Shown here: positions 8,307 to 16,573 of the stretch, piece by piece | Layout: each line of letters starts with the position of its first letter | How positions within the stretch are numbered: the first letter of the stretch is position 1 | DNA from: Flavobacteriaceae bacterium UBA1903 | GTDB taxonomy: Bacteria > Bacteroidota > Bacteroidia > Flavobacteriales > Flavobacteriaceae | Length of the DNA stretch: 64,000 nucleotides | NCBI GenBank assembly: GCA_002337605.1 | Contig: DDGL01000007.1 | Span: 265,983-329,982 of the forward strand | Direction of reading: 5' to 3' | The notes under the pieces: model-generated | Database searches by the model: none | Told to the model about the DNA's origin: nothing | The model's input: only the letters and a program-made list of their open reading frames with translations | Position numbers and translations under genes: made by a program

Positions 8307-9401
8307 ATGAAACTAACCTCTAAAATAATCTCCTTCGGGTTGCTACGCACGCTGGCCGTTCTTGGCTTAATCGTGATTTTTCTATGGTTTGTTTTCAACA
8401 TTAAAGTACTTATCCTTTACATAGGTATTGCTGCGGTTATCTCATTAATTGGAAGGCCATTGGTGCTTTTTTTAAGAAGGAAATGTAAGTTTCATAATAC
8501 GCTGGCAGCATTTACAACCTTACTGGCCGTGATCGCATTTGTATGTTTATTACTTTACATTTTTGTTCCAATCATTGTAGAGCAAAGTAAAAGTATAGCC
8601 GAAATAGATTTTGATTTGGTAAAACGTGACCTAAACGAATTGAACATACAAGCCAGTGATTATCTGGGTGTAGAAAAGATTAATATAGTTGAAGCCATAA
8701 AAAATACTTCTGCTGTAGAGAATTTTGAACTGGAGTTAGTGCCCAGCTTTGTGGATATATTCTTTAAAAATTTTGCAGATTTCTTTATTGGCCTTTTTGC
8801 AGTATTATTCATAGCTTTCTTCTTACTTAAAGACCAGAATCTTATCCCCAACGCAGTTACTGTTTTTGCCAAAGAAGGACGTGAAAAGCGCTTTTTACTT
8901 GTTTTAAATAAAATTAAGGAGCTACTCTCGCGCTATTTCATTGGCTTAGCGTTTCAAATACTTATTCTAGCGTTATTTTACACCCTGTTGCTACTCATAT
9001 TTGACATTAGAAATGCATTGGCCATCGCTATTATTTGTGCTTTTTTAAACATCGTTCCCTATCTGGGGCCCCTTATTGGTTGGGTTTTACTATTGTTGGT
9101 AGTGGTTTCTAATAACCTGGGAGCCGACTTTTCTTCAGAACTTTTACCAACCTTAGGGTATGTTACACTTGGGTACGGGATTGCACAAATCTTTGATAAT
9201 ATTATTAGTCAGCCCGTGATATTTGGTAAGAGTGTACGCTCTCACCCGCTAGAAATATTTATCGTCATTCTTATTGGTGGTTATCTGTTTGGGATTCCCG
9301 GAATGATCCTGGCCGTTCCCGTTTATACGAGCGTAAAGGTAATTTCCAAGGAGTTTTTATCTGAATATAAAATTGTAAAACGCCTTACCAAAAATTTATA
9401 G
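8307..9401 (+). CDS. AI-2E family transporter (UPF0118 permease)
   Basis: The 364-residue integral membrane protein has the family pattern: two or three N-terminal helices (about 10-90), a soluble loop to about 155, and then five helices with the conserved GLAFQILILALFYTL, ICAFLNIVPYLGPLIG and the C-terminal GGYLFGIPGMILAVPVY segments. Members include E. coli TqsA (autoinducer-2 export) and sodium/proton antiporters; the substrate here is unknown and the family name should not be read as evidence for quorum sensing. A TAtcTTTA box lies 10 bases upstream of the ATG (8289-8296). The next gene begins 5 bases after the stop. Confidence 0.92.
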   Translation: MKLTSKIISFGLLRTLAVLGLIVIFLWFVFNIKVLILYIGIAAVISLIGRPLVLFLRRKCKFHNTLAAFTTLLAVIAFVCLLLYIFVPIIVEQSKSIAEIDFDLVKRDLNELNIQASDYLGVEKINIVEAIKNTSAVENFELELVPSFVDIFFKNFADFFIGLFAVLFIAFFLLKDQNLIPNAVTVFAKEGREKRFLLVLNKIKELLSRYFIGLAFQILILALFYTLLLLIFDIRNALAIAIICAFLNIVPYLGPLIGWVLLLLVVVSNNLGADFSSELLPTLGYVTLGYGIAQIFDNIISQPVIFGKSVRSHPLEIFIVILIGGYLFGIPGMILAVPVYTSVKVISKEFLSEYKIVKRLTKNL

Positions 9402-9406
9402 TTGGT

Positions 9407-10570
9407 TTGAACACAGCTCTTTTAAAGACCGAAATACAAGAATATATCTTTACGTATGCTGAAGATACTTCAAAATTAGCTTTTGCAGGAAGTCCTTTCC
9501 CCAAAGTTTCTACCGCTGAGTTATTACAACAAATTGAAAGCAGAAGTGCTATTGAAAAAAAACTACCAACGTGGTTTGCTGAAAAAAATATAGTATATCC
9601 CCCAAAGCTCAATCTCGAGCAAACTTCTTCAGAGGCTACGGCCAGATACAAAGCTAGCCTGGTTACAGGGAAATCATTAGCAGACCTCACAGGGGGTTTT
9701 GGTATCGATACTTTTTATTTTGCTGAAGTATTTGACACGGTGACCCACTTTGAAAAAAACAAAACACTTTCAGAACTAGCAGCCCATAACCTTGAAGTAT
9801 TTAGTAAAAAGAATATCTTTTGTAAAGCTGAAGATGGTCTGCAGGGAATTAAAAGCAATACGTTTGACGTACTATATGTAGACCCATCCAGACGCAATGA
9901 ACGTAAGGGAAAAGTTTTCTTTTTAAACGAATGTGAGCCTAATGTACCCGAAAATTTAGGGTATTTACTTAACAGCTGCACTACCCTGCTAGTAAAAACA
10001 TCCCCAATGCTGGATATTTCAATTGGATTACAGGAATTAAAACACGTGACTGAAGTTCATGTAGTTGCAGTAAACAACGAAGTCAAAGAACTGCTATGGA
10101 TCTTAAAAAAAGAAACCTCTGAAAGCATACATATCCAAACAGTTAATCTTACTTCAAAAGGGACACAAGCCTTTTCTTTTTTACCATCAGGCCCTATCGA
10201 AACAGTGTTTTCAGACCCCCTGAGATTTTTATACGAGCCTAACGCAGCAATTTTAAAAGCTGGGGGATTCCAGTACATTTCAGAAGCATTTAAACTTAAA
10301 AAACTCCATCAGCACAGTCACTTATTTACCAGCGAAGCACTACGGGATTTTCCTGGAAGAAGGTTTTCAATAGAAAAAGTAGTCCCATATACCAAAAAAG
10401 AAATGCGTGGCATTACTTTTGCGAAAGCCAACATTACCACCCGTAATTTTCCTGAGAGTGTAGCGACACTTCGAAAAAAATGGAAGATAAAAGACGGTGG
10501 TTCAAAATACTTGTTCTTCACAACGCTTGAAAATGAAGACAAAATCATGTTAATTTGCGCAAAAGTTTAA
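9407..10570 (+). CDS. Class I SAM-dependent methyltransferase with THUMP-like C-terminal domain
   Basis: The 387-residue protein has an all-helical N-terminal region, a Rossmann methyltransferase core with the SAM-binding LADLTGGFGIDTFYF at about 92-106 and VDPSRRN near 163-169, and a C-terminal THUMP-like domain ending KYLFFTTLENEDKIMLICAK. The family is found mainly in Bacteroidota and its substrate, probably RNA, is not established. The start is TTG, five bases after the permease stop; no ATG is available before the conserved N-terminal helices. Coupling to the permease gene is likely. The DPSRRN motif replaces the NPPY of N6-adenine enzymes, so base specificity is open. Confidence 0.9.
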   Translation: MNTALLKTEIQEYIFTYAEDTSKLAFAGSPFPKVSTAELLQQIESRSAIEKKLPTWFAEKNIVYPPKLNLEQTSSEATARYKASLVTGKSLADLTGGFGIDTFYFAEVFDTVTHFEKNKTLSELAAHNLEVFSKKNIFCKAEDGLQGIKSNTFDVLYVDPSRRNERKGKVFFLNECEPNVPENLGYLLNSCTTLLVKTSPMLDISIGLQELKHVTEVHVVAVNNEVKELLWILKKETSESIHIQTVNLTSKGTQAFSFLPSGPIETVFSDPLRFLYEPNAAILKAGGFQYISEAFKLKKLHQHSHLFTSEALRDFPGRRFSIEKVVPYTKKEMRGITFAKANITTRNFPESVATLRKKWKIKDGGSKYLFFTTLENEDKIMLICAKV

Positions 10571-10572
10571 AA

Positions 10573-11145
10573 ATGAAACAACTATTATTCTTATTCCTAG
10601 TTTTTGTCACGCCAGTACTTGGTGTTGCCCAAGATCAGGATTGTAATTTTAAAGTACAGGTAGAAACCGAAGAGGAAGTATTCAAACTCACGAACGAACA
10701 GCTAACTGAGTTTCTAGTGGGTAGAGAGCGTAATATTTTTATTTATTTCAGCTTAATGCAGGAGGACGCTATTAAGTCACTCGTAATTCAGGTTTCGGTA
10801 AATGCAAAGGAAATGCCCCCTTTAATGTGCTTTAATAAAGATAGCAGGGTTTCGTTTAAACTTGAAGATGGTAGTTTTGCATCTTTACGTTATTTAGGTG
10901 TGGAGAATTGTGGTCGCCAGACAGAAAATGAAGAAACTTTAAACAACAGCACATCTGAAGCTGCTTTTTTGTTAGACGAAGGTAGTATAGAACGACTAAA
11001 AACGTCAAAAATAGTCTCAATGCGCATCACAACCATGCGAACAGATTTCGATATTACCTTCCAAAATGTACTAAGTAATAATCAAATTCCAATACCCATA
11101 TACCCTAAAGAGTTCTTTATGAATAACTTGAAATGTTTAGAGTAA
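10573..11145 (+). CDS. Hypothetical secreted protein
   Basis: I choose the ATG at 10573, two bases after the preceding stop, which yields 190 residues beginning with a signal peptide (MKQLLFLFLVFVTPVLGVAQ). The mature chain is rich in beta propensity, with Cys residues in DQDCNFK, PLMCFNK, VENCGRQ and the C-terminal NLKCLE, which may form two disulfides in the periplasm. I recognise no family. It probably shares a transcript with the methyltransferase upstream and is followed by the tRNA cluster promoter. Confidence 0.75.
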   Translation: MKQLLFLFLVFVTPVLGVAQDQDCNFKVQVETEEEVFKLTNEQLTEFLVGRERNIFIYFSLMQEDAIKSLVIQVSVNAKEMPPLMCFNKDSRVSFKLEDGSFASLRYLGVENCGRQTENEETLNNSTSEAAFLLDEGSIERLKTSKIVSMRITTMRTDFDITFQNVLSNNQIPIPIYPKEFFMNNLKCLE

Positions 11146-11161
11146 AAAACCTAAAATTTCT

Positions 11162-11192
11162 TTGTTTGATACAGTGAATAAGTATACATTTG
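11162..11192 (+). promoter_or_regulatory. Bacteroidota-type promoter of the tRNA cluster
   Basis: A TTG at 11162-11164 is separated by 20 bases from TACATTTG at 11185-11192, a perfect match to the TTG/TAnnTTTG consensus of the Bacteroidota primary sigma factor. It lies 38 bases upstream of tRNA-Ser, the expected place for the cluster promoter. Confidence 0.7.
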
Positions 11193-11230
11193 CATCCGAA
11201 TAAAAAAACAACTAGTTCTTTATTCTTATT

Positions 11231-11314
11231 GGAGAGGTGCCGGAGTGGTAACGGAGCAGATTGCTAATCTGTCAGCGCGTAAGTGCTGCCCGGGTTCGAG
11301 TCCCGGTCTCTCCG
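11231..11314 (+). tRNA. tRNA-Ser(GCT)
   Basis: The 84-base sequence folds as a class II tRNA. The acceptor stem ggagagg pairs with tctctcc (one G-U pair), the anticodon loop ttgctaa gives GCT, a long variable arm (gcgc/gtgc) is present as required for serine, and the T arm ccggg-ttcgagt-cccgg is perfect. The discriminator is G. No CCA is encoded. It reads AGC/AGU codons and is the first of three tRNAs in one direction. Confidence 0.97.
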
Positions 11315-11330
11315 CAACAATAACACACCT

Positions 11331-11405
11331 CGGGGTGTAGCGTAGCCCGGTCATCGCGCCTGCTTTGGGAGCAGGAGGTCGCAGGTTCGAATCCTGCCAC
11401 CCCGA
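11331..11405 (+). tRNA. tRNA-Pro(TGG)
   Basis: A 75-base tRNA beginning 16 bases after tRNA-Ser. The acceptor stem cggggtg/caccccg has the C1-G72 pair characteristic of bacterial tRNA-Pro; the anticodon stem cctgc/gcagg encloses tttggga, giving TGG; the T arm gcagg-ttcgaat-cctgc is perfect; discriminator A. No CCA is encoded. Confidence 0.97.
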
Positions 11406-11410
11406 CAAAA

Positions 11411-11440
11411 ACCGGACAATACTTAATTGTTCGGTTTTTT
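11411..11440 (+). terminator. Rho-independent terminator after tRNA-Pro
   Basis: A 10-bp stem (accggacaat with attgttcggt, one G-U pair) with a 5-base loop is followed by a run of six T residues. It ends the Ser-Pro transcript, implying that tRNA-Arg may have its own promoter or depend on read-through. Confidence 0.8.
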
Positions 11441-11501
11441 AATTTTAATGTCTTGCATTCGAAGTTATCAAGATAGTATAGGGTACAACTTCAAGCTTTT
11501 T

Positions 11502-11550
11502 GTTCAGCTTCGTAGAGCATCCCGCTCATAAGTGGGAAGGTTGTAAGACC
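11502..11550 (+). pseudogene. Possible decayed tRNA-Met(CAT)-like fragment
   Basis: The segment contains a D-arm-like stem (gttc/gagc) at 11502-11517 and a hairpin whose loop ctcataa would carry a CAT anticodon, but the lower anticodon stem pairs only after a one-base slip, the D loop lacks GG, and no T arm or matching acceptor stem follows. It sits between tRNA-Pro and tRNA-Arg. I read it as a degenerate tRNA copy; chance similarity is possible. Confidence 0.35.
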
Positions 11551-11569
11551 ATTGAAAATGTTATTATGA

Positions 11570-11643
11570 GGGCTCTTAGCTCAGCTGGATAGAGCACCTC
11601 CCTTCTAAGGAGGCGGTCGCAGGTTCGAATCCTGCAGGGCTCA
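11570..11643 (+). tRNA. tRNA-Arg(TCT)
   Basis: A 74-base tRNA. The acceptor stem gggctct pairs with agggctc with two G-U pairs, the D arm is gctc-agctggata-gagc, the anticodon stem cctcc/ggagg encloses cttctaa giving TCT (reads AGA/AGG), and the T arm gcagg-ttcgaat-cctgc is perfect; discriminator A. A strong terminator follows seven bases downstream. Confidence 0.97.
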
Positions 11644-11650
11644 CTTAACT

Positions 11651-11675
11651 CCCCGCTTTTTAGCGGGGTTTTTTG
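11651..11675 (+). terminator. Rho-independent terminator after tRNA-Arg
   Basis: A 7-bp GC-rich stem (ccccgct/agcgggg) is followed by a T run. It closes the tRNA cluster. Confidence 0.9.
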
Positions 11676-11777
11676 TTTTTAATAAAAAACATTCCTTTTA
11701 ATTATCTGCCACAGGATATTTTTAAATCGACTGGAACTTGTTGTATATTTATGTTTCAATTCTAAAGTAGAAATACA

Positions 11778-12287
11778 ATGAAATACATCCTATCGCTATT
11801 CTTATTTGCTGCACTGCTATACTCCTGTGAAAAACCAAGGAAGCTAAGCTCTACAGATCCTGTTAACTGGGAGAAAAAAATGGTAAAGAATATTCCGTAC
11901 GATTCACTAGAAACAGGAAGTACCTTTCTCTCTATTTATTCACAAATATTCTTACGGACCGATCAGGATGAGGCAGATTTAACTGCTACGGTAAGTTTAC
12001 ATAACCCAAACATTACCGATACCATTTATATTGCTAAAGCTGTTTATTACAACACGACAGGAACTGCCATTAGAACCTATTTTGACAAACCTATTTTTGT
12101 ACGTCCTATGGAAACCGTACAGATTGTTATTGACGGTGTAGACAACGAAGGGGGTACAGGAGCCAATTTTATATTCGACTGGCAAATAAAACCTAACTCA
12201 CGCGAGCCTTTGTTTGAAGCTGTGATGATCTCAACCTACGGACAGCAGGGTATTTCCTTTGTAACGGAAGGGAAACGAGTTAAGTAG
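11778..12287 (+). CDS. DUF3124 domain-containing lipoprotein
   Basis: The 169-residue protein has a lipoprotein signal with the lipobox LLYSC (Cys17). The rest matches DUF3124: an STFLSIYSQIFL strand, ADLTATVSLHNPN, the VYYNTTGTAIRTYFDKP segment and the signature GGTGANFIFDWQ near the C terminus. The family has no known activity; the beta-rich fold and exported location suggest an envelope protein. It is monocistronic, followed by a terminator shared with the convergent HD-phosphohydrolase gene. Confidence 0.85.
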   Translation: MKYILSLFLFAALLYSCEKPRKLSSTDPVNWEKKMVKNIPYDSLETGSTFLSIYSQIFLRTDQDEADLTATVSLHNPNITDTIYIAKAVYYNTTGTAIRTYFDKPIFVRPMETVQIVIDGVDNEGGTGANFIFDWQIKPNSREPLFEAVMISTYGQQGISFVTEGKRVK

Positions 12288-12308
12288 TAATTATCCTATA
12301 CAACAGTG

Positions 12309-12337
12309 CTCCGTCCATTAAAAAGACGGAGTTTTCT
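12309..12337. terminator. Bidirectional terminator between DUF3124 gene and HD phosphohydrolase gene
   Basis: A 7-bp stem ctccgtc/gacggag with an A-rich loop lies between the two convergent stops and is flanked by a T run on the plus strand. It can serve both genes; the minus-strand T run is weak. Confidence 0.7.
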
Positions 12338-14382
12338 TATTCTGGATACTCTACCCGCAGGTGATAGATGTTATTGAGCTTCTTTTTAAGCACTTTTTTG
12401 ATAACCTGTATCTCTTTAAACGTAATATTCGCATTTAAAAATTGCCCCTGCTCTGTTTGTCCGTCTACAATCTTTTCTACAAACGTATCAATTTTGGATG
12501 ACGTAGGGTCTTTCAAACTTTTACTAGCAGCCTCTACACTGTCTGCCATCATTAAAATTGCGGTCTCCTTGGAAAATGGAATAGGTCCGGGGTATTGAAA
12601 ATCTTTAATATTGGCAGTTCCGTTTTGCTGTTCTTCTTTTTTATAAAAATAATATACCACACTCGTCCCGTGATGGGTACGTATAAAATCTATCACTCTA
12701 TCCGGAAGGTTTCGTCTTCTGGCTATTTCAATCCCTTTTATTACGTGGTCTATAATTATGTTAGCACTTTCTTTGGGGTCAAGCTCATCGTGGGCATTGT
12801 AACCACTTAACTGATTTTCAGTAAAATTGGTTGGGTTCTCCATTTTCCCGATATCATGGTACAAAGCTCCTACCCGTACCAACATGGCGTTTGCCCCAAT
12901 TTCGTTTGCTGCGGCTTCGGCCAGGTTTGCTACATTTAAGGAATGGTGAAACGTTCCTGGTGCTTTATTACTCAATTCTTTTAACAGTTTACTGTTGGTA
13001 TCACTTAACTCAAGTAACGATACGTCTGAGACCAAACCAAACACTTTCTCATATAAATAAATAAGTGGGTGCGCAAATAAGGTAGCCAGTCCAGCCAGTA
13101 CAAAATAGCCAAAATTTTCCCATTGGATCAATTCAAGGTTTCCTTCCTGAATGATGAAAAAAGCAAAATAACCAATGATGTATACCAACGTTATTTGCCC
13201 TACCGATATAAACAGATTTGCCCTTCGGTATAATTCAGAGACGGTAAGTATGGTAACAATTCCAGCAATTATTTGTAGGAATAGAAATTCAAAGCTATTA
13301 GGCACAACAAAGCCCAATAATAATAGCGTCAATACGTGTACATACAAACCAAGTCTGGGATCAAAAAAGGCTTTTACTATAAGGGGTAAGATACACAGCG
13401 GTACTACATAGACATACTTAGCATCCAGTTTTACAACAATGGTAGTAAGAAACACCATCAAAACCACGTTGAAAAAAATAAAGGTAACCTTCGTGCTGTT
13501 ATTAAATATTTCCAACCGGTACTTGCGTAAAAATAAAAAGAGCATTAAAAACACCAGGGATACGAGCATCGCATAGCCAAAAATTAGCCAGAACCGATTG
13601 CTTTTACTCCAGACCTGTGATTGGAATTCATCTCGTAAAGAACTTAGAATCTGATAGGTATTCCCTTCTACCACTTCACCTTTTGCAATAATCCTCCCCC
13701 CTTTTTCAATAATACCCTGGTTGGGATTTATGGCGTCTAATTCTGAAGCTATGGCTGCTTCGGTAAGTTTATTGTTAGCAGTAACATTAGGTATGCTTGA
13801 TCTGTTGAGAAGTATTTTCAGCAAATCTGAATACGCTTCAGCATTTTGCTGTTGTATAAATCTGGCAATTTTTTCAGGAATTTCCTCTTTCTTTATGATT
13901 TGCGAATAGGCAATTTCATCAATTTCGTTTCCTTTTTTCAAATAAACCAAATCATCATCGTCTTGTGTATTCACTTCAGACAACACCCCAAAACGGTACA
14001 CATCTTCAAGAAACTGTACCCCTAAAGATTTTACACTACTCTTAGGAACAGTAAATAAACTATCTACATACGTAGTATTTAACAGCTGCTCAAACTGATT
14101 AAAACTTTCCGTTACAACGGAACCATTATAATCAAAATAAGGAATCGCATTTTCCCGAATGGTAGTACGCTCTGTGGTAAGGTCTTCTTCAGATTTTTTA
14201 ATGGTAAAACTGAAAGGGGCATACAAATTCTCGTATTGCCAGGGCTTCCCTTTCTGAAATGTATACTTAAACTGTCCTCCTTTTGGCAATAAGTAAATAA
14301 CTAAAAACGTGCATATTACAAACAGGAAGACCCTGTAAATATTGGATTGGTTCTTAGATAAAAATGAAAAAAAATGTTTCAT
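12337..14382 (-). CDS. 7TM-HD family membrane phosphohydrolase (PgpH-like)
   Basis: I start at the ATG at 14382 (681 residues; an in-frame ATG exists at 14418). Domains in order: one N-terminal membrane helix, an extracellular 7TMR-HDED region of about 200 residues (KGKPWQYENLYAPFSF onward), a cluster of seven membrane helices, and a cytosolic HD domain. The HD signature is clear: ALYHDIGKM preceded by the FHHSLNVANLAEAA helix, with IRTHHGT after it. The closest characterised relative is Listeria PgpH, which hydrolyses c-di-AMP to pApA; that activity is inferred here. It converges on the DUF3124 lipoprotein gene and is divergent from the thiolase gene. Confidence 0.9.
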   Translation of the reverse strand: MKHFFSFLSKNQSNIYRVFLFVICTFLVIYLLPKGGQFKYTFQKGKPWQYENLYAPFSFTIKKSEEDLTTERTTIRENAIPYFDYNGSVVTESFNQFEQLLNTTYVDSLFTVPKSSVKSLGVQFLEDVYRFGVLSEVNTQDDDDLVYLKKGNEIDEIAYSQIIKKEEIPEKIARFIQQQNAEAYSDLLKILLNRSSIPNVTANNKLTEAAIASELDAINPNQGIIEKGGRIIAKGEVVEGNTYQILSSLRDEFQSQVWSKSNRFWLIFGYAMLVSLVFLMLFLFLRKYRLEIFNNSTKVTFIFFNVVLMVFLTTIVVKLDAKYVYVVPLCILPLIVKAFFDPRLGLYVHVLTLLLLGFVVPNSFEFLFLQIIAGIVTILTVSELYRRANLFISVGQITLVYIIGYFAFFIIQEGNLELIQWENFGYFVLAGLATLFAHPLIYLYEKVFGLVSDVSLLELSDTNSKLLKELSNKAPGTFHHSLNVANLAEAAANEIGANAMLVRVGALYHDIGKMENPTNFTENQLSGYNAHDELDPKESANIIIDHVIKGIEIARRRNLPDRVIDFIRTHHGTSVVYYFYKKEEQQNGTANIKDFQYPGPIPFSKETAILMMADSVEAASKSLKDPTSSKIDTFVEKIVDGQTEQGQFLNANITFKEIQVIKKVLKKKLNNIYHLRVEYPE

Positions 14383-14449
14383 AAGCGGGATACGTGAAGT
14401 AAAGGTACTGTTTAGCATTCATTAGTACAAAACCGAGATGCCAATAAGA

Positions 14450-14480
14450 TTGAATGTTCGGTATAAAATATGTAATTTTG
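14450..14480 (+). promoter_or_regulatory. Promoter of the thiolase gene
   Basis: TTG at 14450-14452, a 20-base spacer and TAATTTTG at 14473-14480 match the Bacteroidota promoter consensus. The start codon is at 14569, leaving a leader of roughly 80 bases. Confidence 0.6.
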
Positions 14481-14568
14481 CATTCCTCATTGCAGCTTTC
14501 AAAATAGAACAAAAAAGCTGAAATGTATATTAAAATTAGCGTAAAACACACATACTAAAACAGATCAT

Positions 14569-15747
14569 ATGAGCAAGAAAGTAGTTATTGTATCAGCCGT
14601 ACGAACTCCCATTGGAAGTTTTATGGGTAGTTTATCTTCGTTAACCGCAGTTCAATTAGGAAGTGCCGCTATTAAAGGGGCGTTGGACAGGATACAACTA
14701 GACCCTTCAGCAGTGCAGGAAGTATATATGGGTAACGTGGTGCAAGCTGGTGTGGGACAAGCCCCTGCCAGACAAGCTGCTTTAAATGCCGGAATACCAG
14801 ACACCGTACCGTGTACTACAGTAAATAAAGTATGTGCTTCTGGAATGAAAGCTGTCATGAATGCTGCCCAGGCTATCGCTCTGGGAGATGCAGACGTAAT
14901 AGTTGCTGGTGGTATGGAAAGTATGAGTAACATTCCCCATTATGTGCATATGCGTAACGGAACCAAATTTGGTACTGCCACATTAATCGACGGGATGCAA
15001 AAAGACGGTCTCGTAGATGCTTACGACCAGAATGCCATGGGGGTATGTGCAGATGCCTGTGCAACAGAATACAAATTTTCTCGCGAAGACCAAGATGCGT
15101 TTGCAGTACAATCGTATAAGCGTTCAGCAAAGGCCTGGAGCGATGGAAAGTTTGCCAAAGAAGTGGTGCCGGTTTCTGTACCACAACGAAGAGGCGAACC
15201 TGTGATCGTTTCAGAAGATGAAGAGTACAAGAACGTAAAAATGGAAAAAATCCCAGCGTTACGTGCTGCTTTTACCAGAGACGGAACCGTAACTGCTGCC
15301 AACGCTTCTACCATTAACGATGGTGCCGGAGCCATGATCTTAATGAGCGAGGAAAAAGCAAAGGAACTAGGATTAACCCCATTAGCGACTATTAAAAGTT
15401 ATGCAGATGCAGCACAGGAGCCTAAATGGTTTACAACAGCTCCTGCCAAAGCACTTCCAAAAGCACTAGCCAAAGCGGGCGTATCTCAAGACGATGTTGA
15501 CTTCTTTGAGCTTAACGAAGCATTCTCTGTAGTAGGGCTGGCCAATATGAAAATTCTTGGTTTAAACGACAGCAATGTAAACGTTAATGGAGGTGCCGTT
15601 TCTTTAGGCCATCCGCTAGGTTGCAGTGGTGTAAGAATCTTAATCACTCTCTTAAATGTGTTGGAACAAAACGACGCAAAAATTGGTGCTGCAGCCATCT
15701 GTAATGGCGGTGGTGGTGCCAGTGCTATGGTTTTAGAGAGAAATTAA
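14569..15747 (+). CDS. Acetyl-CoA C-acyltransferase (thiolase)
   Basis: The 392-residue protein is a full-length thiolase II-type enzyme. It condenses two acetyl-CoA to acetoacetyl-CoA, or cleaves 3-ketoacyl-CoA. Seen: the nucleophile in NKVCASGMKA (Cys89), the NEAFSVV motif, the GGAVSLGHPLGCSG loop with the catalytic His, and the C-terminal CNGGGGAS with the second catalytic Cys. Length and the QVYMGNV-type N terminus suit biosynthetic acetoacetyl-CoA thiolases, but degradative use cannot be excluded. The NlpC/P60 gene follows 23 bases later, so cotranscription is likely although functionally unexplained. It has its own upstream promoter. Confidence 0.94.
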   Translation: MSKKVVIVSAVRTPIGSFMGSLSSLTAVQLGSAAIKGALDRIQLDPSAVQEVYMGNVVQAGVGQAPARQAALNAGIPDTVPCTTVNKVCASGMKAVMNAAQAIALGDADVIVAGGMESMSNIPHYVHMRNGTKFGTATLIDGMQKDGLVDAYDQNAMGVCADACATEYKFSREDQDAFAVQSYKRSAKAWSDGKFAKEVVPVSVPQRRGEPVIVSEDEEYKNVKMEKIPALRAAFTRDGTVTAANASTINDGAGAMILMSEEKAKELGLTPLATIKSYADAAQEPKWFTTAPAKALPKALAKAGVSQDDVDFFELNEAFSVVGLANMKILGLNDSNVNVNGGAVSLGHPLGCSGVRILITLLNVLEQNDAKIGAAAICNGGGGASAMVLERN

Positions 15748-15770
15748 TCCACGCTCCTACTTCTTTTTAA

Positions 15771-16520
15771 ATGAAATACGGCTTATGTCATCTTAGTATT
15801 GTTCCGTTGCGTCTGGAAGCTTCAGATGCAAGTGAAATGGTTACGCAGGTACTTTATGGCGAAACGTTTAAAGTACTGGAAGAGCGTAAAAAATGGAGTC
15901 GCATCCGTTTACAGTTCGACAGCTATGAAGGATGGATAGATAATAAACAGTTTGTTAGTACTTCAGAAGAAGACTATCATACATTGAATAAGAGCACCCC
16001 AAAATTAGTTTCAGATCTGGTTGGCATGGGTACTACGGAAGAAAATCAGTTGTTAGCGCTTCCTATGGGGTGCAACGTGGCAGCTGCTTCGTTTTTAAAA
16101 CATACCGCAGAGAGCGGTGTTGTCTCTAAAAAATTTCCGAAGCAACATATTGTAGACACAGCCTTGCTTTATCTAAATGCTCCCTACCTCTGGGGTGGAA
16201 AAACTCCGTTTGGGATCGATTGTAGCGGTTTTACCCAAATGAGTTATAAATTAAACGGCTACAAACTGCGACGCGATGCCAGCCAGCAGGCCAGCCAGGG
16301 GGAAGCTTTAAGTTTTATTGAAGAAAGTGAGCCAGGAGATCTTGCTTTTTTCGACAATGCAGAAGGTGCAATCATTCACGTTGGGATTATTATGGAGGAT
16401 AACTACATCATCCATGCCCACGGCAAAGTACGGATAGACCGAATAGACCACACAGGCATTTTTAATTACGAACAACGCCAGCATACCCATAAGCTTCGAG
16501 TCATTAAACGTATTATATAA
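15771..16520 (+). CDS. NlpC/P60 family C40 peptidase with SH3 domain
   Basis: The 249-residue protein has an N-terminal bacterial SH3-like region (about 10-65, ending YEGWIDNKQF) and a C-terminal NlpC/P60 domain. The catalytic set is present: Cys151 in GIDCSGFTQ, His203 in IIHVGII, and His215 as the polar third residue. Such enzymes cleave gamma-D-Glu-diamino-acid bonds in peptidoglycan peptides. No signal peptide is visible, so it probably acts on recycled muropeptides in the cytosol, like YkfC-type dipeptidyl peptidases. It is followed by a strong terminator. Confidence 0.9.
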   Translation: MKYGLCHLSIVPLRLEASDASEMVTQVLYGETFKVLEERKKWSRIRLQFDSYEGWIDNKQFVSTSEEDYHTLNKSTPKLVSDLVGMGTTEENQLLALPMGCNVAAASFLKHTAESGVVSKKFPKQHIVDTALLYLNAPYLWGGKTPFGIDCSGFTQMSYKLNGYKLRRDASQQASQGEALSFIEESEPGDLAFFDNAEGAIIHVGIIMEDNYIIHAHGKVRIDRIDHTGIFNYEQRQHTHKLRVIKRII

Positions 16521-16550
16521 AAAAACCTCTTAATTTCTCAAGAGGTTTTT
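16521..16550. terminator. Bidirectional terminator
   Basis: An 11-bp stem (aaaaacctctt/aagaggttttt) with an 8-base loop lies between the convergent NlpC/P60 and TPR genes. Its A- and T-rich ends give a U tail on both strands. Confidence 0.88.
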
Positions 16551-16573
16551 CAAATTTATAAAGGAGCTTGGAC

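Noticed and set aside
8307..9401. Quorum sensing by AI-2 export
   Set aside because: The family name alone does not establish the substrate, and no luxS or AI-2 receptor gene is visible.
11226..11408. Antisense open reading frame of 60 residues
   Set aside because: It covers two tRNA genes on the other strand; its sequence is the known spurious translation of tRNA (GLEPGQ-type peptide).
14873..15335. Overlapping antisense frames in the thiolase gene
   Set aside because: Shadow frames of a well-supported gene; no signal or motif.
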